From JAEWSN01 sp942493335 (GTDB lineage: Bacteria; Bacillota; Clostridia; DSM-8532): DNA of 64,000 nucleotides. The notes beneath the pieces are model-generated. The model had not been told where the DNA came from. It saw only the letters and a program-made list of their open reading frames with translations, and searched no databases. Both the position numbers and the translations under genes were made by a program. The stretch lies in contig OW818693.1 of the NCBI GenBank assembly GCA_942493335.1, positions 248,001 through 312,000 on the forward strand. Direction: 5' to 3'. Numbering within the stretch: the first letter of the stretch is position 1; each line of letters begins with the position of its first letter. This document shows, in pieces, positions 16,862-25,168 of this stretch.

Positions 16862-17170
16862 TCACTTTTTCTTGGGGGCCTTCTTTTCCTTTTCCTTGAC
16901 GTTGACCTTTTCCTTCAGGTCTTTGCCGGCGCGGAAAGCAGGAGCCTTGGAAGCGGCGATCTTGATCTTCGCCTTTGTCTGCGGGTTCACACCGGTACGA
17001 GCGGCTCTTTCCTTGACTTCGAAAGTTCCGAAACCAACCAAGGTGACCTTTTCGCCTTTGGACAGGGACTCCTCAACGCTTTCCACAAAGCTGTTCAGGG
17101 CCGTTTCCGCATCTTTCTTGCTGAAACCGGTCTTCTTTGCAATGCTTTGAACCAAATCCGCCTTGTTCAT
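16862..17170 (-). CDS. hup: HU-family DNA-binding protein
   Basis: This is a 102-residue histone-like protein that bends and compacts DNA as a dimer. Visible are the start MNKADLVQSIAKKTGFSKKD, the GFGTFEVKERAARTGVNPQT arm region and the PAFRAGKDLKEKV end. It is longer than the usual 90 residues by a Lys-rich tail (VKEKEKKAPKKK). The start at 17170 is fixed by this family N-terminus, with AAAGGGGA upstream. It is transcribed on its own with a clear terminator. Confidence 0.95.
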   Translation of the reverse strand: MNKADLVQSIAKKTGFSKKDAETALNSFVESVEESLSKGEKVTLVGFGTFEVKERAARTGVNPQTKAKIKIAASKAPAFRAGKDLKEKVNVKEKEKKAPKKK

Positions 17171-17273
17171 GGCTGTTTCCCCTTTCAAATCCTGTATTGG
17201 GAGCAATTTCAGCATCATTCTATCACAATCCGCATGAATTACCATATGCATTTTCAATATCCATGAAAAAATT

Positions 17274-17624
17274 TTATCGCAACAACACCATTGAAATGCC
17301 GTTGTTGTGCCGGCCGAGGTCCCGATCGGATCGAAGGACTTCACAGGAATCGAGGAATTTGATGGCTTCGAAATTGAATATTTCCCACTTTTCGCCTGGA
17401 AGCCAGGCTTTGATGGCGCCTTTCCCCTTCAATCGCTCCAATTCCTTCTGGATGGCGACCCGTAATCGGCCCCCGGTGCCGGATGAGCCGTACCCATGGA
17501 TGAACTTTACAACGACGACGCGGTGTGCCCTGGCTGTCACCAGTTCGCCGCTCAGTCTTCTCAAGGCAATGTCAACCGTGGGCATGCCTTCTTCCAGATT
17601 GACCGTAATGAAATCGCGTTGCAT
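17274..17624 (-). CDS. Smr-domain protein
   Basis: This is a 116-residue protein with an Smr (small MutS-related) fold, a domain associated with nucleic-acid nicking or binding. The N-terminus FITVNLEEGMPTVDIALRRL and the motif VVVVKFIHGYGSSGTGGRL match the domain's 'HGxGxG...LR' core. GGGAG lies about eight bases upstream of the start at 17624. It stands alone as a single-domain protein without MutS2. It lies about 100 bases upstream of HU on the same strand, so the two may be co-transcribed. Confidence 0.7.
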   Translation of the reverse strand: MQRDFITVNLEEGMPTVDIALRRLSGELVTARAHRVVVVKFIHGYGSSGTGGRLRVAIQKELERLKGKGAIKAWLPGEKWEIFNFEAIKFLDSCEVLRSDRDLGRHNNGISMVLLR

Positions 17625-17700
17625 GGATGCGTCTCCCGTCCTTCTCCGTCATTCCTGCGATGCTGTTGAACTTGATGCTTTTTCATGAAGACTCCGTTGA

Positions 17701-17850
17701 ACTGGGATCCCTCCACGAAGGTCCTTCCGAACTGGGATCCCTCCACGAAGGTCCTTCCGAACTGGGATCCCTCCACGAAGGTCCTTCCGAACTGGGATCC
17801 TTCCACGAAGGTCCTTCCGAACTGGGATCCTTCAACGAAGGTCCCCTTAT
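17701..17850 (+). repeat. 30-bp minisatellite, five copies, upstream of glpK
   Basis: Five head-to-tail 30-base units, ACTGGGATCCCTCCACGAAG plus GTCCTTCCGA, run from 17701 to about 17850. The first three are identical, the fourth differs by one base, and the fifth is diverged at its end. Each unit holds GGATCC and the near-palindrome GAAGGTCCTTC. The array lies between the divergent Smr and glpK genes. The unit is a multiple of three, so frames stay open across it on both strands without being genes. Confidence 0.92.
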
Positions 17851-17894
17851 TGTATGTCCGCCAGCCTCCTTCGTGTCAATCCTGAAATCAGGAA

Positions 17895-17925
17895 TTGACA
17901 GGGGTATCGGTCTTGAGGCTAAAAT
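17895..17925 (+). promoter_or_regulatory. Promoter of glpK
   Basis: TTGACA at 17895-17900 is followed by TAAAAT at 17920-17925 (19-base spacing) or GCTAAA at 17-base spacing. It lies just past the minisatellite and about 30 bases before the glpK start, giving a very short leader. Confidence 0.55.
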
Positions 17926-17955
17926 GTGAGGAACCGCCAATTAGGGAGGTACGTC

Positions 17956-19446
17956 ATGAAGGGCTATCTGCTTGCACTCGATCAGGGTACCACAAGTTCC
18001 CGCGCCGTCCTTTACACTATTTCTGGAACCGTTGTCGCCACACGCAGCCGTCCGCTGACCCAGCATTACCCGCAGCCCGGATGGGTGGAACACGATGCCG
18101 TCGAAATCCTGGATACGCAGGTGGAGGCCGTACGAGACGTCCTGCGTGATACCGGCGTGAATGCGTCGGAGGTTGCAGCCATCGGCATCACGAACCAGCG
18201 GGAAACGATTGTCGTGTGGGATCGCAGGACGGGTGAGCCCGTACACCCTGCCATCGTATGGCAGTGCAGGCGAACCTCGGAGATTTGCAATCGTCTGCGC
18301 GAAGAGGGTCTGGAGCCAATGATCAGGGAACGGACGGGATTGATCGCGGATGCCTACTTCTCCGGAACCAAGATTCAATGGCTTCTGGAAAACATTCCAG
18401 GCCTTCGCGAACGTGCGGATCGAGGTGATTTGCTGGTCGGAACCGTTGATACCTGGCTGATCTGGAAACTGACCGGTGGGCGAAGCCATGTGACGGACCC
18501 TTCGAATGCATCCCGCACCATGCTCTTCAACATCCGAAAGATGACATGGGATCCGGACTTGCTTGCCATGACCGGTGTGCCGGAGTCCATGCTGCCTCGT
18601 GTGGTCCCTTCCTCGGGAAAGGCAGGCGAGACGGAACCGGAATGGTTCGGTTCCGCCATTTCCATTTCCGGGATGGCCGGCGACCAACAGGCGGCATTGT
18701 TCGGTCAGGGATGCCACGAGCCTGGATGCGTGAAAAACACCTATGGCACAGGGTGCTTCATCCTGATGAATACAGGCGCAAGTCCGATTGTTTCGGCAAA
18801 CCGGCTGCTCACGACTGTAGCCTGGGATATAGGAAACGGTCCGGTATATGCCTTGGAAGGCAGTGTTTTCAACGCGGGATCCGCCATCCAGTGGCTGCGT
18901 GACGGGTTGGGGCTCATCGCAAGCGCACAGGAGGCGGATGAACTGGCTGAATCCGTTCCTGATGCCGGAGGCGCATTTTTTGTGCCGGCCTTCACCGGAC
19001 TTGGCGCACCCTGGTGGGACATGTACGCGCGAGGATCCATGTCAGGCCTGACGCGGGGGACCACGAAGGCGCATGTTGTCCGAGCGGTGCTGGAGTCCAT
19101 CGCCTATCAGTCGCGGGATGTCTTTGAAGCCATGATCTCGGATTCCGGCAAGCCCATCTGTCAGCTCCGGGTGGATGGCGGCGCGAGCAAAAGTGACATG
19201 CTGATGCAGTTTCAGTCGGATTTGATAGGCATGGACGTCATACGGCCGCTGAACATAGAGACAACAGCGGCAGGAGCAGCCGCACTGGCAGGCTTGGCTG
19301 CAGGCGTGTCGGATCCAGCTTCGGCAGGGCCCGGGTGCATTCCGGGCAGGATCTTCCGTTCAGGGATGGATCGTGAACGGGCGGACAAGCTGCAGGAGGC
19401 ATGGCATAAGGCTGTCGGACGTTCCATGAAATGGGTGGAGGCGTGA
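17956..19446 (+). CDS. glpK: Glycerol kinase
   Basis: This 496-residue FGGY-family kinase converts glycerol and ATP to glycerol 3-phosphate in the cytoplasm. The N-terminal phosphate-binding loop LALDQGTTSSRAV, the segment ITNQRETIVVWDRRTG, the KIQWLLENIPG region and the C-terminal domain motif DGGASKSDMLMQFQSD match GlpK throughout. Length is normal. ATG 17956 has GGGAGG upstream. No glpF or glpD lies beside it, so glycerol entry and oxidation are encoded elsewhere. Confidence 0.97.
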   Translation: MKGYLLALDQGTTSSRAVLYTISGTVVATRSRPLTQHYPQPGWVEHDAVEILDTQVEAVRDVLRDTGVNASEVAAIGITNQRETIVVWDRRTGEPVHPAIVWQCRRTSEICNRLREEGLEPMIRERTGLIADAYFSGTKIQWLLENIPGLRERADRGDLLVGTVDTWLIWKLTGGRSHVTDPSNASRTMLFNIRKMTWDPDLLAMTGVPESMLPRVVPSSGKAGETEPEWFGSAISISGMAGDQQAALFGQGCHEPGCVKNTYGTGCFILMNTGASPIVSANRLLTTVAWDIGNGPVYALEGSVFNAGSAIQWLRDGLGLIASAQEADELAESVPDAGGAFFVPAFTGLGAPWWDMYARGSMSGLTRGTTKAHVVRAVLESIAYQSRDVFEAMISDSGKPICQLRVDGGASKSDMLMQFQSDLIGMDVIRPLNIETTAAGAAALAGLAAGVSDPASAGPGCIPGRIFRSGMDRERADKLQEAWHKAVGRSMKWVEA

Positions 19447-19472
19447 CGCGGGAACAGGATTCCCACGTCACG
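19442..19472. terminator. Possible terminator between glpK and the convergent TadG-like gene
   Basis: Inverted arms CGTGACGCGGGAA (19442-19454) and TTCCCACGTCACG (19460-19472) pair with one mismatch around a five-base loop, overlapping the glpK stop. It lacks a T tract, so activity is uncertain. Confidence 0.35.
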
Positions 19473-19510
19473 CCCCGTGATGTTCGTCGTATTCCTGTGC
19501 CGAGACATGA

Positions 19511-20461
19511 TTACTTGATCAACTTGACGCCATACAGTCCATAATCGGATTGCGTATCGGCTGTCACACCGGAAGTGACGCTACGGACAAAAGTGCCATG
19601 TACGATGCTTTCCCGTCCGACCCCGTCCACACCGGTCAGGAAGAAGGATGCAAATCCCTTGATGGTAACGGACGAACGGCCGTTGACGGCCAATGTGTTC
19701 ACGATGACGATCGTGATCAGCCTCGGGCAGTCCGGTTCAAAAGCTGTCGGCGTGCATTTTGGATTATGCGTGCAGTCTGCAAGAAGCGCGGTGACGCCCG
19801 TATAGGTAGGGCCGCTCATGTTGCCGGGTTCCGTATCGATCGAATCGCCAACCATCAACCGGCCATCGTATCCTTCGACGATATTGTCAAGATAGGTCTT
19901 GGCACCGGCGCCGCCAAGTTCGATCGCTCCGTAATTGCCGGTTGTGCCGCTTCCTCCGCCTTCCTTCAAGGTGTAGTCCGCACCGAGAACCAGAGGCATG
20001 TCTGCAATGGCAAAGGGTCGGATCCCACTATTGACACCCATGACAGGAAGTACGCGTCCGGCGGCGCGTGCCTGCGCCGTAGCCCCGTCGATGCCGAGAA
20101 TCTTGCCGAATCCATAAGGGACAGGTTCGCTTGCCAGAATTTCCAAGGTGTTCGTCACGGTATCGATCTGCATGTCGAATGCAACATCCTTGAACCCGTT
20201 CTTTTCAAGATAGGAGGCAGCCACCTGCCGCTCGGTTCCCGGACGTTCGATCCGTGCGCGGGCCGCAGCCAGGGTGGCTGCATCGACGGCGTTGTTCAGG
20301 CGTGCCTTCTCGACCGCCAACAAGCCGATATCCGTCACGAGGGCCATGCATGCTGCGATGGCGACGAGGGAGAAAACGAAGACGATCATGGTGGCTCCGC
20401 GTTCTCCTGATGCCAATTTTCGCGCCTTTCTGGCGTATGCTGTCCACTTGAATGGTGACAT
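19511..20461 (-). CDS. TadG-like pilus-associated protein, detached from the Tad operon
   Basis: This is a 316-residue protein with the TadE/TadG N-terminal pattern: a basic start, then GERGATMIVFVFSLVAIAAC as a membrane helix, then DIGLLAVEKARLNNAVDAAT. This is the 'Flp pilus-assembly TadG-like' segment. The outer domain is Gly-rich (LKEGGGSGTTGNYGAIELGG) and has two nearby Cys pairs. GGAGG lies upstream of the start. It lies about 10 kb from the Tad operon and on the other strand. It may serve that system or a separate export route. Confidence 0.8.
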   Translation of the reverse strand: MSPFKWTAYARKARKLASGERGATMIVFVFSLVAIAACMALVTDIGLLAVEKARLNNAVDAATLAAARARIERPGTERQVAASYLEKNGFKDVAFDMQIDTVTNTLEILASEPVPYGFGKILGIDGATAQARAAGRVLPVMGVNSGIRPFAIADMPLVLGADYTLKEGGGSGTTGNYGAIELGGAGAKTYLDNIVEGYDGRLMVGDSIDTEPGNMSGPTYTGVTALLADCTHNPKCTPTAFEPDCPRLITIVIVNTLAVNGRSSVTIKGFASFFLTGVDGVGRESIVHGTFVRSVTSGVTADTQSDYGLYGVKLIK

Positions 20462-20660
20462 TTGTGACCTCCTTCAGACATACGGCATGGAACAAGTACA
20501 ATTGTGTGTATCGAAAATCGACGAATAACGTCGGAAAACAATGAATATACTATCAATAATCCCAGTATGCACTGCGTTGAACCGTTTTTCATCAAGCCGG
20601 GGTCATGCAAAATTGAGACAAAAGTCCTGCAAGGATTGGGGTGTGTGCTTCCTTATATGA

Positions 20661-20699
20661 AAAAGGGACCGCCCGGCTGTTGCCGAAACGGTCCCTTTT
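20661..20699 (-). terminator. Intrinsic terminator of the chemoreceptor gene
   Basis: The arms AAAAGGGACCG (20661-20671) and CGGTCCCTTTT (20689-20699) form an 11-bp stem. Read on the minus strand, the stem ends in a run of five T. It lies about 20 bases past the chemoreceptor stop. Confidence 0.8.
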
Positions 20700-20719
20700 G
20701 CGCTTGTGCGCCACACAGC

Positions 20720-22453
20720 TCAATACTTGAATCGCGAAACGTTCTCTTTCATTTCCACCGCCAACTGACTCAATTCCGCCGCGGAGTTTGCAAGTTCAGC
20801 CATGGATGCCGTCTGCTCCTCGACCGAAGCCGCAGTTTCCTCGGCACCGGCCGCATTTTCCTCCGAAATGGCTGCGAGTTCCTGCATGATCCGGATCATG
20901 AGATCATTCTGCCCTTCAATCTTTTGGGTCGAGGCATCCAATAGGGCAAGCGCGCCCTGCATGTGATGGACTGAACGCGAGATGCCGTCGAATTTGCCTG
21001 AAGTTCCAATGACGCCGGTACGTTGACTGACAATGAGCGTCTCCACCGCTCGCATGTCCTGAACCGCTTTCTCCGCCTTTGACTCAAGTTGGCCGACAAT
21101 GATCTCGATATCCTTGACGAAACCACCCGATGCGTTGGCAAGCGTGCGGATTTCATCTGCGACAACCGCAAAGCCTCTGCCGGCATCCCCGGCACGTGCG
21201 GCTTCAATGGCGGCATTCAACGCGAGCAGGTTGGTTTGCTCGGCCAATTGCCGAATCATCCCGGTGGCTTTTGCGATTTGATCCGCGCTGCTCCGTGTTT
21301 CAACGACGATGCCGGACACGGATTCAACGGCCGTGCTACTTTCTTCCGCCTTCCGGACCAGCTGTGAAAGGATGTCGGTCCCTTCCGCCTGCAAGGAGAC
21401 GACTTCGGCAGCGGAATGCTTCAATTGTGTGATCATGCGGCTGTTTTCCTGCAGCTGGCGCCCCAGCGTTCCGATGCCGTCCACGCCTTCCTCGGTATGT
21501 TTTGCCTGATCCGATGCGCCCTGCGCAATCTCTGTCACGGTACGCGCGACATCGACCGCTGACTGGGAGACCTGGTCGGATGTGTTGTGCAGGTACGAGG
21601 ACGCCGTGGTGACATGTTCGGATGTGACAAGAACATGTTGAAGAAATACGCGCAGACTCATCACAATCTGTTCGAAGGCACCTGCAAGCTGACCGATTTC
21701 ATCCTTCCGGGACAACAGGGCAGCGGGGATGTCCTCGCTGATATCCAGGCTGGAGATGCCCTTGGAATGACGGACAAGCTGAAGAATGGGTCTGGACAGG
21801 TTGCGGCCGATCCATACTGCGATGAAGGCAGAAACAAGCAGCAAGCCGAGGAAAATGCCGAGTGATACGAAAATCATCCGGTTGCGAAATCCTTCGATCT
21901 GCGCAGTGCTTGATTCACTGGGCACACCGATGAACAGGATGCCGATGACTTGTCCGTTCTCCAGCAGGGGATTGTAAGAGGTGAGGTACGAATGCCCAAG
22001 GATGACGGCCTGTCCGTTATAGGGTTTCCCGGCAGAAACGGAGGGATAGGCGGCGCTGTCCGCTCCGAGCATTGTGCCGGTTGCGCGGGAACCGTCCTCC
22101 TTCTTGACATTTGTCGAGATGCGACGAAAATCGGTTCCATCTTTGGCAAAGATTGTTGCGACAACCTGAAGGTCCTCCCCAAGCGAATCGACAAACTGCG
22201 TATCTTCATCGACACGCCCACCTGTGGCGGTCATCAGGGTGTCTCCCTGCACGGAGAGGGTGCCATAATGATCTGCAAGATAGACACGGGCGGCGGCGGC
22301 GTTTCCGGCAAGTTTTTGCTTGAGCAGGGTGTCCTGAAGGCTGGTCAGGGAAAGGTTAGCCTCCAGAAGCATTGCAACAGCCAGGATGGCGCTGACCAGG
22401 AATATCACCAGGATGAAGGACAGGACAATACGGTTTCGGATGCTTGCACGCAT
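20720..22453 (-). CDS. Methyl-accepting chemotaxis protein with periplasmic Cache-type sensor
   Basis: This 577-residue transmembrane chemoreceptor senses ligands outside the cell and controls CheA. TM1 spans residues 8-30 and TM2 about 190-212. Between them is a single Cache-like sensor (ATIFAKDGTDFRRIST, SYNPLLENGQVIGILFIGVP). A HAMP domain follows, then the signalling domain with the signature LLALNAAIEAARAGDAGRGF and the methylation helices. The end lacks a CheR-docking pentapeptide. The upstream GGGAGGT supports the start. No che genes are nearby. Confidence 0.93.
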   Translation of the reverse strand: MRASIRNRIVLSFILVIFLVSAILAVAMLLEANLSLTSLQDTLLKQKLAGNAAAARVYLADHYGTLSVQGDTLMTATGGRVDEDTQFVDSLGEDLQVVATIFAKDGTDFRRISTNVKKEDGSRATGTMLGADSAAYPSVSAGKPYNGQAVILGHSYLTSYNPLLENGQVIGILFIGVPSESSTAQIEGFRNRMIFVSLGIFLGLLLVSAFIAVWIGRNLSRPILQLVRHSKGISSLDISEDIPAALLSRKDEIGQLAGAFEQIVMSLRVFLQHVLVTSEHVTTASSYLHNTSDQVSQSAVDVARTVTEIAQGASDQAKHTEEGVDGIGTLGRQLQENSRMITQLKHSAAEVVSLQAEGTDILSQLVRKAEESSTAVESVSGIVVETRSSADQIAKATGMIRQLAEQTNLLALNAAIEAARAGDAGRGFAVVADEIRTLANASGGFVKDIEIIVGQLESKAEKAVQDMRAVETLIVSQRTGVIGTSGKFDGISRSVHHMQGALALLDASTQKIEGQNDLMIRIMQELAAISEENAAGAEETAASVEEQTASMAELANSAAELSQLAVEMKENVSRFKY

Positions 22454-22902
22454 AGGTTACCTCCCAGGATGTTGCTTTTTAGTGCGCAATGATTTGGACC
22501 AAGGCTTCTTCGGCCTTGTTCATCAGATGAAAACAGAGTGGGGATCTATTCAGACTGGGAAATCATCTTCCGTATTTTTACCCATTTGCAGGGGATTGAA
22601 GCTAAGTAAATGAAATAAAACAATGAAAAGGGCAGTGTTGCAGGAAGGCCAGTCCATGCGTCCGTTCATTCCAGTGCACAAGCCCAGGCACATCGCTCCT
22701 CCTTCCGGCATTGCGGTGTACAAGCCTCTTGCGAACCGGTATAATGAATCAGTCGGAAAGGCGGATCCGATTGCAGTGGAACATGGACGCCGGCCATTGC
22801 CCATTACAAGGATCCGAACCTGTAACGCTTTTGCAGAAAGGGTCGGACGCGTCAAGCCTTGTCGTGCTCATGGCCGTAGGAACAGCAACGGAGAGGGAAG
22901 CA
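22454..22902. other. Divergent intergenic region, 449 bp
   Basis: This spacer separates the chemoreceptor and the SpoIID-like gene. It holds the receptor's leader, which includes a small hairpin AAGGC/GCCTT at 22501-22517, and a promoter candidate for the plus-strand gene at 22717-22745. A weakly translated extension of the SpoIID-like frame upstream of 22903 has no family resemblance. I see no further gene. Confidence 0.5.
22717..22745 (+). promoter_or_regulatory. Promoter candidate for the SpoIID-like gene
   Basis: TGTACA at 22717-22722 is followed after 17 bases by a perfect TATAAT at 22740-22745. The leader to the chosen ATG would be about 150 bases. Confidence 0.5.
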
Positions 22903-24606
22903 ATGCGCATACGAAAGAAATGGAATGGGCGATTTGCCGGGAGAATATGCGTGACGCTTCTGCTGACTGCAGGGCTGACGTTGGGTCAATTGACTGGGCG
23001 GGCATCCCTGTTGCCGATGGGAAGCCCCTTGAGCTTGCAGGCCGCCACCTATGCCGAAACCGTCCGGGTCGGCATTTACTACGGGAAGGACAATGTCAGT
23101 ACGGTCTCCCTCCGGTCCGACACAGGCCTGACCCTTGCCGCAACGGCTTCGGACGGCATCGTGACCCAGGTGTGGGATCAGGTTGACGCGAATACGTGCG
23201 TGGTCCGGAAAGATGCATGGTTTGTCCGGACGCAGGACGGAAAGACGCAGGAATATGCTCCAGCCGCAGGGGTGCCCGCAGCGGGGGAGACAAGCGGTCC
23301 CTTCCATCTCAGAATGGGAGACCGTCAGGCAGACTATGCTACGGCTTCCGGAGTTGCGGGAGTGCTCAGGAAGTCCGGCATCAGGGCTTATGCGGCCTAT
23401 GAGGACGGATGGTATGTCTGGTCGGGCTTCTATGTGGATTTGAATGCCGCCAATGCCGGCAAGCAGGTTGCGGCGGATCTGTCAGGAAGCTCCAATATCA
23501 CCGTCATCCCGTCTTCCGCCACAAGACTTGTCGTTCTGGATTCAAATCTTGAGCCGGTTTGCGTATATGGTGGAACGAACGGCGCGCTGACGGCGGTTGC
23601 CAAAAATGGTGCGGATCTTCTGGTCGTGAACGGAAAGCGCTACCGCGGAACCATGGAGTTCACCCGATTTTCAGACAGCGATCTGACCCTCGTCAATACG
23701 CTGGCCATTGAGCCGTACCTGTATGGGGTGGTTCCAAGTGAAATCCAGGCATCGTCTCCGCCGGAAGCCATCAAGGCGCAAGCGGTCGCCGCGCGCACCT
23801 ATACCCTGAAGAACATCGGGAAGTACAAGAAATGGGGTTTTGATCTGACGGATACCATTGAATCGCAGGTGTATTCCGGGTATGAAGGAGAAAAGGTCCA
23901 ATCGAACCTGGCGGTGGATGCGACCAGGGGTCAGAAGGCCCTGTTCAATGGAGAATTGGCCAGTCTGTTCTATTTCAGTTCCAGCGGCGGCATGACGGAA
24001 GACAACGTGAATGTGTGGGGAACCCCGTTTCCGTATCTGAAGAGCGTGCCGGACCCGTATGAGGCGAAGAATTCATACAATTACTATTGGCAGAAGGTCC
24101 TGACGGCAGCCGATGTGCAACGATACCTGATTACGGCGGGTGTGGATCTCGGAAGTATCCTGACCATCTCCACCCTTGAGTTTTCCGCAGCGAAGCGTGT
24201 GACGAAGCTGAAGATCACCGGTACCAAGGGAAGCATGACCTTCCAGCGTGATGCCTGCAGGACCCTTCTCGAATTCCCCAGCCAGATGTATACGCTTGGC
24301 GGGACGGAAAACATGGCCGTTCTTGGCGCGGACGGAACGATCACCGATTTGAAGCCTGCGGGCCTTGCCGTGTTGAGTGCGGATGGAAGCAGCGTCATTC
24401 CGGCTGATGGAAACTCCGTTGTGGCTGTGGGGCGCGACAATGGACTTGCGTATACGGGAACCGCAACGGGACTGTTTGTCTTCACCGGCTATGGATGGGG
24501 TCATGGCGTCGGCATGAGTCAGGAGGGAGCCAAGGGTTTTGCCGCGAATGGCTTCACCTATGACCAGATCCTCGCACATTATTTTCCGGGAACTGTCCTC
24601 CAATGA
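22903..24606 (+). CDS. SpoIID/LytB domain protein, exported
   Basis: This is a 567-residue exported protein of the SpoIID family, some members of which are lytic transglycosylases acting on peptidoglycan. It has a basic start and a hydrophobic signal (ICVTLLLTAGLTLGQL). A central SpoIID domain shows YGVVPSEIQASSPPEAIKAQ, AVAARTYTL and YFSSSGGMTEDNVNVWGTP. The end has GYGWGHGVGMSQEGAKGFA. ATG 22903 is chosen for the signal peptide and GAGAGGGA upstream. It is longer than SpoIID itself, so this may be a vegetative wall enzyme. Confidence 0.88.
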   Translation: MRIRKKWNGRFAGRICVTLLLTAGLTLGQLTGRASLLPMGSPLSLQAATYAETVRVGIYYGKDNVSTVSLRSDTGLTLAATASDGIVTQVWDQVDANTCVVRKDAWFVRTQDGKTQEYAPAAGVPAAGETSGPFHLRMGDRQADYATASGVAGVLRKSGIRAYAAYEDGWYVWSGFYVDLNAANAGKQVAADLSGSSNITVIPSSATRLVVLDSNLEPVCVYGGTNGALTAVAKNGADLLVVNGKRYRGTMEFTRFSDSDLTLVNTLAIEPYLYGVVPSEIQASSPPEAIKAQAVAARTYTLKNIGKYKKWGFDLTDTIESQVYSGYEGEKVQSNLAVDATRGQKALFNGELASLFYFSSSGGMTEDNVNVWGTPFPYLKSVPDPYEAKNSYNYYWQKVLTAADVQRYLITAGVDLGSILTISTLEFSAAKRVTKLKITGTKGSMTFQRDACRTLLEFPSQMYTLGGTENMAVLGADGTITDLKPAGLAVLSADGSSVIPADGNSVVAVGRDNGLAYTGTATGLFVFTGYGWGHGVGMSQEGAKGFAANGFTYDQILAHYFPGTVLQ

Positions 24607-24676
24607 CCCGAAACAAACCTGCAAGAATGCCGCCTCGACAGCAATGGAAAAATTCGGAATCCCGCAAGGAGATGGA

Positions 24677-25168
24677 ATGAAAGAAACAGCAAAGCGTCTG
24701 ACATGGGCGCTGGCCGCAGTGGCCCTCGTCCTGGCGGACCAGGCGGTAAAAGCCTACATTTCGGTCAACCGTGCCCTGTTCAATGAAAAAGTCGTCATAC
24801 CGGATTTTTTTTACCTCACATATCTTGAAAACCGTGGCGCAGCCTTCAGCATGCTTCAGAACATGCGTTGGGTCTTTGTAGCCATAACCCTTGTGGCGGT
24901 TGGTGTCATGATCTTTTTCTTCCTGAAGCACACCGGTTTTTTGGCCCGTTGTTCCCTGACCCTGCTGATTTCCGGTGCGGTCGGCAACCTCATTGACCGC
25001 ATCCGTCAGGGTTTTGTCGTTGATTTTCTGCACTTTTATCCATTCGGGTACAATTTTCCGGTTTTCAATCTTGCCGATATCTGTGTGGACGCAGGCGCTT
25101 TCCTGCTCGCAATCTGGCTTTTGTTCCTCTATCGTGAACCGGGGGTGACCCATGGCGAAAAAACATAA
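24677..25168 (+). CDS. lspA: Signal peptidase II (lipoprotein)
   Basis: This 163-residue membrane aspartic protease removes the signal peptide from prolipoproteins after lipid attachment. Four membrane helices are visible. The two catalytic Asp lie in GNLIDRIRQGFVVDF and FNLADICVDAGAF, and the ENRGAAFSML loop is conserved. ATG 24677 follows AAGGAGA. It is followed by rluD with a 17-base overlap, a common lspA-rluD pairing. A substrate in this window is the lipoprotein PotD. Confidence 0.95.
   Translation: MKETAKRLTWALAAVALVLADQAVKAYISVNRALFNEKVVIPDFFYLTYLENRGAAFSMLQNMRWVFVAITLVAVGVMIFFFLKHTGFLARCSLTLLISGAVGNLIDRIRQGFVVDFLHFYPFGYNFPVFNLADICVDAGAFLLAIWLLFLYREPGVTHGEKT

Noticed and set aside
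17627..17940. Open frames on both strands encoding 10-residue repeats across the 30-bp minisatellite
   Set aside because: The repeat length is a multiple of three, so several frames stay open by chance; none has a family resemblance or a convincing ribosome site.
22711..22902. N-terminal extension of the SpoIID-like frame
   Set aside because: It would precede the signal peptide with an unconserved 64 residues and overlaps the promoter candidate; ATG 22903 fits better.
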